A stretch of DNA of 64,000 nucleotides from Larix kaempferi. Taxonomy: Eukaryota > Streptophyta > Pinopsida > Pinales > Pinaceae. The stretch covers positions 25,765,501 to 25,829,500 of the forward strand of contig BSBM01000232.1 of assembly GCA_027924585.1 (NCBI GenBank), given 5' to 3'. Under the pieces are notes generated by a model. The model did no database searches. It was not told the DNA's origin and saw nothing but the letters and a program-made list of their open reading frames with translations. Shown here in pieces: positions 34,425 to 43,797 of the stretch. Every line of letters starts with the position of its first letter. Position 1 is the first letter of the stretch. The position numbers and the translations under genes were made by a program.

Positions 34425-36818
34425 TTAGGAAGCAATGGTCTCCATTGCGTTGAGCTCCTCCATCAGATGAGGAAATTTCTGCTGAATTTGGCCTCGGGTG
34501 AGCCACTTGCCTTGGTGCAGGAGCTGCCCTGCTTTGACAACTCGATAAAGTTGGATCCTTTGATGTCGAGTGCCCTTGATCTGTGTGTCTGCAATATGAT
34601 CACTGGATGCTTGTTGTAGGCAGTCAGGGTTGAGCTCTGTTGGTGTCAACTTCTCTGCTATCTCTGAGGTGTCTAATAGTGGTGGGAAATATGGCCGAAG
34701 GAGAGCCACGTTGAATACTGGATGCAGACCAAGGAAGGGGGGAATGTTGAGCTCAAAAGCATTGTCACCCACCGCCTTGGTGATGGTGTACGGCCCATAA
34801 CGGAGTGGGCGAAGCTTTCGATGGGGCCCTGTAAGGCGTTCTTTCTGCAAATGCAACCAAACTTTGTCGCCCACCTGAAACTTATGTGGCACCCGATGTT
34901 GATCATGGCGCTGCTTGTACTTGGCATTAGACTTCTGTAGAATATCTTGAACCTGTTGGCGGATATGCTGGATCCGTTCAATGAACCGGGCGGCTTTGTC
35001 TGCTTCTGGGGATGAGTCGGCCGAGGTGGTTGCAAGGGGAAGTGCAACATCCATGGGGCCCAATGGTTGGAATCCCAACCCCACCTGAAAGGGGCTGTGG
35101 CCAGTTGAGCTATGCAGGGCTCGGTTGTAGCTATGTTGGACATAGGGGAGACTCTCATCCCATGTGCGAGGGTGTGTTGAATTGTACATGCGCAGGATAT
35201 GTACGACCATCCGGTTGACGACCTCCGTTTGTCCATCGGTCTGGGGGTGGAAGGCAGTGGATTTGGTGAGCTTGGTATCCAGCAGTGACCAAAGGCTTGA
35301 CCAGAATGAGCTGAGGAACCGACTGTCACGGTCTGAGATAATGGTCTGTGGGATCCCAAAATGTACCCATACTCGTTCAAAGAAGAGCTTGGCAGTGGCT
35401 TCTGCTGTGATGTTCTTCTTGCAAGCGGCTAGAATCGCCATCTTGGAAAAGCGATCAACAACCACGAAAACACAGTCGTTTCCCCTCTTGGTGGACGGGA
35501 GGCCCGACATGTAGTCCATTGAGATGGATTCCCACGGCCTGTCAGGAGTAGGCAGAGGGGTGTATAGGCCCTGTTTCTTAGTGGTCGGTTTGGCAATAGC
35601 GCAAGCGGTGCAGGACCTGATATACTTGCCAACATCCTGTCGAAGTTTCGGCCAGTAGAAATGTTTCTGCAACACTGCCACTGTCTTTTCGACGCCAAAG
35701 TGTCCTGCCACCCGACTATAGTGAGCTTCCCAAATCAGCTTCGCGCGCTCGCTTGATGGAACACAGAGATGGCCCAGATGACACAACAACCCGTCTTGAA
35801 GATGGAAATTAGCAACCACTGAGTTGGTGCCCAGCATTTGATAGGTGGCAGAGAAGTCAGGGTCTGTCTCGTAGAGGTGGGGCCATCCAGAGGTCTCGTG
35901 GCCACAAGAGTCTAGCACCGTGGTAAGTGCCGCGACTGGAGGTCGACTGAGGCATTCAGCAACTCGGTTGGTACTCCCTGTTTTATATTTGATGTTGAGG
36001 TGGAACTGCTGTAAATATGTTGACCACTTCTGATGGCGGTCATTCTGCAACTTTCCTTGGGTCTGCATGAACTGTAGTGGCTTGTGATCAGTGTGGATGA
36101 CTGTCTCCTTCCCAAGAATGTAATGTCTCCAATGGCGGCAGGCTTGTACAATGGAGTACATCTCTTTGTCATAGGTAGGGTACTTGCGGACAGCATCTGA
36201 TAGTGTCTCACTATGATATGCCACGGGGTGGCCGTGTTGAGTGAGAACGGCACCCACAGCATAATCTGAAGCATCTGTCTCGATCTCAAAGGGATGTTGC
36301 AGGTTTGGTAATGAGAGTACCGGCGATGAGCACAAACGCTTCTTCAAGTCATCGAAGGCTTGTTGTTGGGACAGGCCCCACACAAATTTTTCCTTACCAC
36401 CACCCCTGGTCACTTGGCTGAGGGCCCATGCAATATGAGAGAATCCCAGCACGAACCGTCGATAGAAATTGGCGAGGCCCAAGAAGCTCCGGAGTTCAGT
36501 GAGTGTGGTTGGGGCTGGCCAGTCACGGATGACCTGGATCTTGGCTGGATCCACATGCACACCATGTCGATCAACGATGTAGCCTAAGTAATGGACCCTG
36601 TCCATGCCGAAGGAGCATTTTTCCAAGTTTGCATATAGTTTGTGCTTCCGCAGGGTGTGCAGAACCTGCTGAATATGCTGCAAGTGTTCCTCCCAAGTCT
36701 TGCTGTAGATGAGGATGTCATCCAGATACACCACTACAAAATCGTTGGTGAAAGGTCGTAGGATATCGTCCATCATCCTCATAAAAGTTGCTGGAGCATT
36801 TGTCAAGCCAAAAGGCAT
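34425..36818 (-). CDS. P11: pol copy, open, next to the array edge
   Basis: 797 codons from the ATG at 36818. The frame is open further upstream into RT motif A without another ATG. D288E replaces the last RNase H aspartate (VAECLSR) and Q-to-H occurs at ACRHW. In element orientation this is the 5'-most unit, so it is the first downstream of the terminal LTR L11. Confidence 0.87.
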   Translation of the reverse strand: MPFGLTNAPATFMRMMDDILRPFTNDFVVVYLDDILIYSKTWEEHLQHIQQVLHTLRKHKLYANLEKCSFGMDRVHYLGYIVDRHGVHVDPAKIQVIRDWPAPTTLTELRSFLGLANFYRRFVLGFSHIAWALSQVTRGGGKEKFVWGLSQQQAFDDLKKRLCSSPVLSLPNLQHPFEIETDASDYAVGAVLTQHGHPVAYHSETLSDAVRKYPTYDKEMYSIVQACRHWRHYILGKETVIHTDHKPLQFMQTQGKLQNDRHQKWSTYLQQFHLNIKYKTGSTNRVAECLSRPPVAALTTVLDSCGHETSGWPHLYETDPDFSATYQMLGTNSVVANFHLQDGLLCHLGHLCVPSSERAKLIWEAHYSRVAGHFGVEKTVAVLQKHFYWPKLRQDVGKYIRSCTACAIAKPTTKKQGLYTPLPTPDRPWESISMDYMSGLPSTKRGNDCVFVVVDRFSKMAILAACKKNITAEATAKLFFERVWVHFGIPQTIISDRDSRFLSSFWSSLWSLLDTKLTKSTAFHPQTDGQTEVVNRMVVHILRMYNSTHPRTWDESLPYVQHSYNRALHSSTGHSPFQVGLGFQPLGPMDVALPLATTSADSSPEADKAARFIERIQHIRQQVQDILQKSNAKYKQRHDQHRVPHKFQVGDKVWLHLQKERLTGPHRKLRPLRYGPYTITKAVGDNAFELNIPPFLGLHPVFNVALLRPYFPPLLDTSEIAEKLTPTELNPDCLQQASSDHIADTQIKGTRHQRIQLYRVVKAGQLLHQGKWLTRGQIQQKFPHLMEELNAMETIAS

Positions 36819-36948
36819 GACCAGCCATTCAAAAAGACCTTCTTTTGACTTGAAGGCAGTCTTCCACACATCTGTCTGTTCTATTGGGACTTGGTGGTAG
36901 CCAGACTTCAGATCAATCTTACTGAAGTATTTGGCCCCCGTGAGCTGA

Positions 36949-37164
36949 TCAAGGAGGTCGTCGAAGGATTTGCGCGAAATTATCCATCATCTCGTTCCTC
37001 TGCTGCGTGAGGGCTTCCTCAAGCAACATTTTGATAGGATCTCCTGTCCCGTCGTCTTTCTTTTCTCCTGCCATGAGAGGTCGCTTGGGCGTGCGAGAGC
37101 TTTTGCCCTCAAGAGAAACAAGCTCGAGACCCAATTCTTTGTACCCTGACCTCGTTGGGGACAT
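36949..37164 (-). pseudogene. gag remnant g11
   Basis: One change, D-to-G (SLEGKSSR). Confidence 0.75.
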
Positions 37165-37189
37165 GCATTAAGATGACAAGGAGCAGACC

Positions 37190-37201
37190 GCTCTGATACC
37201 A
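37190..37201 (-). other. Primer-binding site for initiator-Met tRNA
   Basis: On the minus strand this reads TGGTATCAGAGC, the usual plant site complementary to the 3' end of initiator-Met tRNA. One base separates it from the LTR. Every unit has an equivalent site 13 to 2 bases before its LTR in plus coordinates, for example 1056-1067. Confidence 0.92.
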
Positions 37202-37202
37202 C

Positions 37203-37825
37203 TGATCCGGATTTTATGAGCAGAACGAAATGAATACAGATTATTATCAGATGCTTAACACAAAATAACAGAGATACAGTAAAACTGGTTTTCTATTCAA
37301 TAAGGAAATAAGCTAGAACTGTAAAATGCAGCGGAAAACAAGCTTGCTGGAATGGTGGCGGCTTATCTCTGAGAAGAGATGTGACGGCTGCGCTCATTTC
37401 GCAAGAAGATGGTTACAATGAGGCTCTCAAGGCCTTTTACAATAAACAGGAATGTCAAAAACCCTAGACATCCAAAAACCTAACCCTAGGAGATGAAGCG
37501 CCAAAAGTCATGTGGGCCCCGTTTGGGTAAGTTAGTACATCAACTTCCCGGGGTCGTAACTTTTGCATACGATCTCCGTTTGGGGCGCTCGGTAGCCCAT
37601 TGGAAAGGTCTATCCGAGATTTACAACTTTCGACTGGGGCCAAATGAATGCCGGAGGCAACCATTTGGCCCCCCAAATTGCCAAAAAAGGTCGTTTAGGG
37701 CCTCAAAATGGCCCCGGAAGTTCAGGACCCGAAAAACTGCTAAAAATAGTACAATACCAAAGTTGCCATAAAACTGTTTTGAGCCAGTTGGAAAGGTGGG
37801 TGGCCACCAATATCCACCTGGATCA
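37203..37825 (-). repeat. Chromovirus LTR, copy L11, right-hand terminal LTR of the array
   Basis: This is the outermost 5' LTR in element orientation. It ends cleanly at GGATCA (37820-37825), and the following ATAAAGAGCC occurs in no other unit. If the array was integrated like a normal element, ATAAA (37826-37830) should be its 5-bp target duplication. The partner copy lies outside the window. Confidence 0.93.
37636..37672. repeat. Perfect 11-bp inverted repeat in the LTR (hypervariable block)
   Basis: In L11 the plus strand reads GGGGCCAAATG at 37636-37646 and its exact reverse complement CATTTGGCCCC at 37662-37672, with a 15-base loop. The same block lies 433-469 bases after the first base of every LTR. 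In the other copies the arms and loop carry most of the differences seen between LTRs. A second short GGGCC/GGCCC pair lies about 30 bases further on. Confidence 0.9.
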
Positions 37826-38991
37826 ATAAAGAGCCAACCCAACTTTTTTTGGAGACGACACTTTATTGTTTGAGGACGAACCACTTATCCACACTTGACA
37901 CAGGTATCTCAATGGCCAAAACATAGGATATCATTGGGTTCACTTGTGGGGTGCATTTAGCACCTAAGTCGAATCTTGTTAGCTATTGGAAATGTTGTCA
38001 GTCCTTCCAGAACATAGCCCCAACATCATTACTTGATAACTGACTCTTTCATACCTTCACTAGCCATATTTGGGGGATTTCATCACTTCCAACAAGAGAG
38101 CTATTGGAAGGCCCAATGACTATTTGAGAGGAAGGACGATACATTTTTAGGGAATTTACATTTGCTTTCTTTTTATTTACCAGATAACCTAAAACATAAT
38201 TAAAATGAACCAACTTTTGAGACTATTTGCACAAATACTCAGCACTCACTTTGCACCATATTGCATTTGTTGTGATTGACATACTTTTGCATCTATTGAA
38301 TTTTGTTTATATCCCTTTATCATCACTCTCACTTGATCACATAAACCATAACCATAGCAGAACCAATAAATCTAAGGCAGTCTCTTAGACGACAAGGACT
38401 TTCTCCTCTCCCAAGAGGTGTTCTCACATATTCCCCTCATGGATCACGAGGGTGATAATCTTGTCGGGGGTGTTAGTCCTAGGTATGTCAACTACTTTCT
38501 TAGCTTACCACTCATCTTATGCATTTTTCATTCCTTTTATTTTACCTTATTTCCTATGTTTTGGGTTGTTTAAATTTCATTTTAAATTTATTTTTGTATT
38601 TTAGAACCATGTAAGTTTAGACTTAGCTCCTAATTTTATTAATTATTGAGTGTTCTTATGATAAAATAAATAAAAATTGAAGTGTGAAGACTTGATTAGA
38701 CATATTAATATATTATATGTTCTAATACAATCTGGCAACACATTTCATCATTTCCATGTATATGCGCGCTGCCAGATTGCCAAGTTAGGGTACTGTGTAG
38801 ATCTCAAGGTCTTATCAAACAATGATGGCGTTACTCAGCTTTGGGGCTTGTTCTAGCTAATAAGACGACAGTTGCCTCTGATTGTTTCTACACTTGTGAA
38901 GGAACAATACTATTTCATCTCCAGGAAGATGTTCGAACTTAATGCTCTGTACCTCACTAATTGGGCATGAAACAGTGATTGGTTTCTTTAT
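37826..38991. other. Right flank of the array, no recognisable gene
   Basis: About 1.2 kb of AT-rich DNA with stops in all frames. A GAGACGACAC/GAGGACGAAC stretch near 37850-37880 hints at an eroded acidic coding tail. By position this could be the stretch between pol and the extra ORF of an Athila-like element, as in 54048-55259 on the other strand, but no sequence match was visible. Confidence 0.4.
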
Positions 38992-40814
38992 ATGGTTTTC
39001 ATGTTTTCTTCTTCGGTTTCTATCCCTAAAATTATGTCTACGGCTTCAAATTCAGCCATGGATTCGGAGAAGAAGCATCGACCCAGTGGATCTAGTGGTA
39101 ACCTGCTTAGAATCGAACCCAAAAATACCGACTGGATTAGTAAAATCATGTTAGCAGCTGCAAAAGTGAAGGAAGTCGGTTGGTTACCCTCTGTGAGAGA
39201 ATTGGGGACCATAATGCAGAGGTTACAAAGTATTTTGATTAGAATTTTAAAGGGTCAGTGGTGAATCTCAATGGGTTCGAATTTCAAGTGATAGAAGAGT
39301 CTATTACACAAGCTATCGACGTTGCTCTTGAAGGAGATAGGTGGTTTAAAAGGCAGCCGATGGATGAAGACTATGATAAATTTCTCCTACCTGCACATAG
39401 AAACCCTGATTGGGGCCAAGGGATTCAAAGGACCTATTTGTTGGAAGGTTTGCGTGACATTCTACAGATCATTCAAAGATATGTTACATGCGAGGGGAGA
39501 TTCGCCACTATTTACCTCTACTACATGCGGTTCCTTCAGCATGTATCAAGTACTAAAAGGTTAAACCTACCCTATTACTTTCTGAACAGCTTAAGTAAGA
39601 TGGCCACTAGGGTGCAGAATCATCTAGAATCTTCTAGTCATAATATATTTCACCATGGGTTGATTAAATTGTTAATAACCAAAGAGCTAGAAAAACATAA
39701 GAGATCTTGGCCTCATTTTCTATTCCGGTCTGGTTTCAAAGTCAAATCTAAGGAGCCTGAAGAAAATAAAAAGAATCAAGCCCCTGTTAGGAAAAAGGAT
39801 ATGAACATTCCTTCTGATAAAAAAACAGCTAATATATCAAATTCTCATTCCGAAAAGGAAACAGAAAATCAACATAAATTTAAATATTTTGAGAAAGAAA
39901 TCACCATTCAATCTCCATCTAAGTTTGAGCAGGGTCGGTTCGAAGACAAAGGAATACAAGATTTTAACACATGTGTAAATTCTGTTGACAAAAAGAAAGC
40001 AGTCAAGGTAAGTCAGAAATTGGATCCTTCTCATGGTAAACCTCTCATTCCTACAGAAAGTTCATCAAAGTCAATTAAAGTTTTCCAAAGGCCTAAAACT
40101 CGTTCTACAAATAAGTTAAGATTGAACATTGGGGCAGTGTTGAACCCTAAGATTAAAAAATATCAAACTATAGAAGTGCAGGATTCATCAGATGATGAGG
40201 AAGACATAAGGGCAAGGGTATTGGAATCTGCCTTAAATGAAGTTCTGAATAACATTGATCAGAGTTTGAAAAAGGTTCTGGATATTGTTCAGAAAAATCA
40301 CCCCTGTAATTTTGATAATGATGAAGACCTAGAGGATAAGACATCATCATTAACCTCTGATATTAAAGGGAAAGATGTTGCCGAATCTGAAGTTGGTGAA
40401 TCCTCAAAGAAACAAATGAATTTCAATAAAGACAATGCTGTAGATGAAGTTCATGAGGATTCAAGTATTTTTATGAAATATTTTGAAAGAGATAAACATA
40501 AGAAAGAAGTTGATCAATTCAAACTTCAGAATGAACATATAAATCAGATTAATGATGGTTTGATGGAGGCAAATAAGATGCTAAAACAAGATTTACAAGA
40601 GGTAAATAAGAATTATTCAGAACTAATACAGGTGGCAGAGGAGGTGGTGAAAAGAAGGAAGATGGCACAAGAGCAGAACATCAAGCTTATCAAAGAGAAA
40701 GGAGAGCTCGAGAAGAGATTAAGTCAGGTCCAAAAAGAATGCAACCGATTACAAAATAGGGCTCATGCATTAGATGGACTTGATGTGCTGGTAGAAGCAG
40801 ATAGAAGACTTTGA
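38992..40814 (+). pseudogene. Athila-type extra (env-position) ORF, N-terminal lesion
   Basis: The main frame is open for 518 codons (39258-40814). Its first ATG is at 39360. The frame is readable a little further upstream through a TAG at 39240-39242. An overlapping frame (38992-39264) supplies a plausible N-terminus, so a frameshift near 39195-39260 probably disables it. Residues 50-140 contain RYVTCEGRFATIYLYYMRF, LPYYFLNSL and FHHGLIKLLITKEL blocks. These match the minus-strand frame at 51837-54047 (KYVTCIGRL, IPYYLLQSL, AQHGLIKLIICEEL). The middle is Lys/Ser/Glu-rich, an acidic DSSDDEED block follows, and the last 110 residues look like a coiled coil. Envelope function is not shown by sequence: I see no signal peptide or membrane segment. 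It could instead be a host gene derived from such an element. Confidence 0.6.
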
Positions 40815-41531
40815 TTTGATGATCCAGTTTAGTTAGAAAAGACACATGTCATAGTCAAGTCATTTAGAACTTTGATTTTGTTATTTTGTACTTTTCCTAT
40901 TTTAGTAAAATTAGATCCTACGGAAGTGGATCTAGAAACAACTTATCTAGGATTATTTTTCCTATATATTGTAAAGCTTTTCTTGAGTTTTGGTTGGAGA
41001 CACATGAGGGTCGATTATATATAAGATACATTGTGACAGTCTGATATACATATTGTTATGTGAGGATTTATGTTATAATATGGATGACTGTTTGATATTG
41101 GGATCTAGGTTTGAATCTATATGTTGTCTAAACGTTCTATAGTTCTATTTGAACTATTGTGTGTACTTTTTATTTATATAGATGTCTTCTATGTAGATGC
41201 ATGTGCATACAAATGAATGTTATTACAGAAAGATGTTTAAAATGTATTTTTGAACACCTGAATTTTTATGATGCAATGATTTTAAAACTGTCTGTTTTTT
41301 CTTTGTATCACCTATGATTTAAACCTAATACCTATTCCTTTGGTTAGTCATTCCTTTTCAGTATTTTATATTCTATATCCTCATGCATGCAATTATCTGA
41401 TGTTTTCATATCTTTATTAATCTGTCAATGATTAAGTGATTTTATTTCTTGATCCTCCATAGTTATCCAAAAATGAACAAAAAACAACTTCTAACATTGA
41501 GGTGCCTAAACTCTGCTTTCCTGTAGTCTAG
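40815..41531. other. AT-rich spacer, no gene seen
   Basis: About 0.7 kb with no coding potential or clear repeat. It may hold the 3' UTR or a decayed LTR of the element that owned the upstream ORF, but I could not find a matching LTR. Confidence 0.4.
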
Positions 41532-43176
41532 TTGGAAAAATTTAGGACTAACAAGGGGCATTCTCAAGAAGCGTTGTCAGATTATCTTAGCGAGGAAGCA
41601 CCGTGCTTAAATCTCATGTTTCTCTACCTCTTGGAGATCATACAACTCTCCCTACCTCTCCATCTTGTGGAAGAGGTAATACTCCATCTCCACCTTTCAG
41701 AGGGAGTACCCCCTCATCATCTCCTTCTTCTAGAGAAAGGAATCCCCCATCATGTCCACCTCTTGGAGGAAATACACTGCCATCCTCGCCACCCTCCAAG
41801 AGGGGGAAATACACATAACGCCATGGCGGCGTCAAACTAAAACCTTCCATTCATGGTGAACCTAAATCTCCCTAAATTGGCCAATTTTATCAATGATCTC
41901 ATTTGTCATGACACAACTTGGCCAGGAAATGCCCCGTGATCCTCCCTTAGATATTCAAAAATTTGAAGGGAAATAGGGAGATGACCCAACCAACCATATT
42001 ATGTCATTTCACCTTTGGTGTCCATTAAACAACATTGTCGAAGATATTGCTCGTCTTAGACTTTTTCATAGAACAAATATAGGAACGAAGGTCAAATGGT
42101 ATGCCAATCTACCATTTGGGGATTATTCCACATTTGAGTCCATTGCCACTATCTTCCTCACCTATTTTCAGCTACCCATATGCCATGATTTAGGTCTCGA
42201 AATTCTCACATATTTCGACAAAGCACCTCAACTCACATCGCAGACCATATCCATGATTGATGTAGACGTAGGACTTTGTGTAAAATTGACATCTAGCCCC
42301 ATTTTTTGTTGGATTGGTTCCTTAAATCACCCCAAGCCATGATTGCAAAGGATGTGGCAACCACATTACCCAAAATGAAATAAGAGGCCATCCTTAAGGA
42401 CCAACATTTCGATTTGGTTTATGCACAATTTGGGTATTTGTATACCATGCTCCCTGATGCCCCTTGGAATCATTCTCTTAACTCAATGCCCTCAAGTACA
42501 TCATACTCTACTGACAATATTATCAGGACTATTTATCATTAGGGAAATTTTCCCCAACCATCAACAACTATTCTACTCAATATGGCACAATAATACCCAC
42601 CAACAACTCCTACATTAGTAGCTCCCACAACTGCACCAACTCATCCATTTGGGCAACTGTCTTTTGGACCATACAGTCCTACCTATGCTAACGATAGTCA
42701 AGAACCTATACCACCACTTCAAGCGGTGCCACCATCTCCTACATTCACATTATATGGATCCCCTAACCCATACCTCCCTGCATCCATTTACAATCCATAT
42801 TTAACATTTCCTATTCCACCTAGTCCTTCTCCCATGCATCAAGTGGGGGTTAATCTAGTACAACTTTCTCCTGCACAACATAGAAATTTGAGCAGTTGAA
42901 TGTGGCTAATCCCTCAAATCCTTAGAATCAGGGGAAGAAGAAAGGAAATAAAAGGAAAAATCAACATTAGGGATAAGGGGAAATCCCCCTCCTCAGTAGA
43001 ACCAAAACATGGGAAACCCAAATGAGGGGCCTAACAATCCTCCTAAACAAGGAAAAAAACTAACCTCCGGATAAACTATCCTTGTTCCGTGTGCAAAGAG
43101 TATGGACACTACATGCATCATTATCCGTTGATACCTGAGTGTCAACAATTGCTTAAGGCAAGGAATAAGGTCACAT
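41532..43176 (+). pseudogene. Decayed gypsy gag (host element of the nested stack)
   Basis: Pieces of a gypsy gag appear in order with many stops and frame changes. A Pro/Ser-rich leader (about 41600-41820) is followed by a gag core with a FHLWC...IARLRLFHRT...KWYANLPFG...FESIATIFLTYFQLP pattern (42001-42342). A Pro/Thr-rich stretch (about 42600-42900) follows, then a zinc-knuckle-like CSVCKEYGHYMHHYP block (43083-43143) whose last cysteine is lost. The copia element interrupts it a few codons later. The same element resumes at 49577. Confidence 0.7.
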
Positions 43177-43785
43177 TATTGAAATATTGTAACTTCTAAG
43201 AATATTCTATTTGTACTTTATTATCCAGAGATGTTTATTCCTCCATCTAGACATTATTATATATCCGAAGATGTTTATTCCTCCGTTGGGATGTTATTAT
43301 TTTGTAAATTCATTGAGGTAAAACCTCCCATGTAAGTCAGGGCAATAGATCCCCTAAGAGTCATTTGTAATGGGGTATTTAAGTCCCCTAGAGGGGTCGT
43401 CCCAATAAGCAAGAGAATAAACTATTGAGGCCGACCTGTCAAGTGTAAAAGTCAAGTGTAAATGTCAAGTGAATGTAAAGTATAAATAGAGGAGGTGTGT
43501 TCCTCATTTCACACACACTCACTTGTGAAATCACATAGGAGAGAGATATATATATGCAAAGGAGGAGAAGGAGCTCTTGTTTGGGGATTACATCTTTGTA
43601 CTTTTGATCATCTATATTGAGGAATTTTTGTTTGGTTTTCTACGCCATAAGGGTTTCCCAGGATAAATTTGTGTATCTTGTGTTTATGCTGTGCTTGTTG
43701 TTCTTTTAGTGATCTTGTATATGCTATTGTTGTGAAATTGAATGGAATAATGGTGGTATATATATTAGCATATTGAATCTTAACA
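43177..43785 (+). repeat. copia 5' LTR
   Basis: Starts TATTGAAATATTG (TG mutated to TA) and ends TCTTAACA directly before the primer site. Contains a roughly 40-bp internal tandem duplication (ATCCGGAGATGTTTATTCC type) near the start. Confidence 0.88.
43481..43489 (+). promoter_or_regulatory. Putative TATA box of the copia 5' LTR
   Basis: TATAAATAG in an AAAGTATAAATAGAGGAGG context, about 300 bases into the LTR and conserved in the other LTR. By position it is the likely LTR promoter core. Confidence 0.65.
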
Positions 43786-43797
43786 TGGTATTAGAGC
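43786..43797 (+). other. copia primer-binding site
   Basis: TGGTATTAGAGC immediately follows the LTR. It has one mismatch to the usual plant initiator-Met site TGGTATCAGAGC. Confidence 0.85.

Larger units (their letters stand above)
1..37825 (-). mobile_element. Tandem array of a deleted Ty3/gypsy chromovirus, 3412-bp unit
   Basis: Equivalent landmarks recur at steps of exactly 3412 bp across the region. The one exception is a step of 5426, which is 3412 plus a 2014-bp insertion at 27458-29471. Each unit has one LTR and one internal segment, so neighbouring units share an LTR. In minus-strand order a unit reads LTR, tRNA primer site, gag remnant, deletion junction, RT, RNase H, integrase, chromodomain-like tail, polypurine tract, next LTR. 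There are no target duplications between units. Because 3412 is not a multiple of 3, frames do not read across units. The right edge is an LTR terminus and the left edge lies outside the window. Formation by unequal exchange between LTRs, or by integration of a concatemer or rolling-circle product, is inference. Confidence 0.95.

Noticed and set aside
1-37825. Centromeric satellite interpretation
   Set aside because: A chromovirus array could be centromeric, but nothing in the sequence itself shows that. It would need CENH3 or FISH data.
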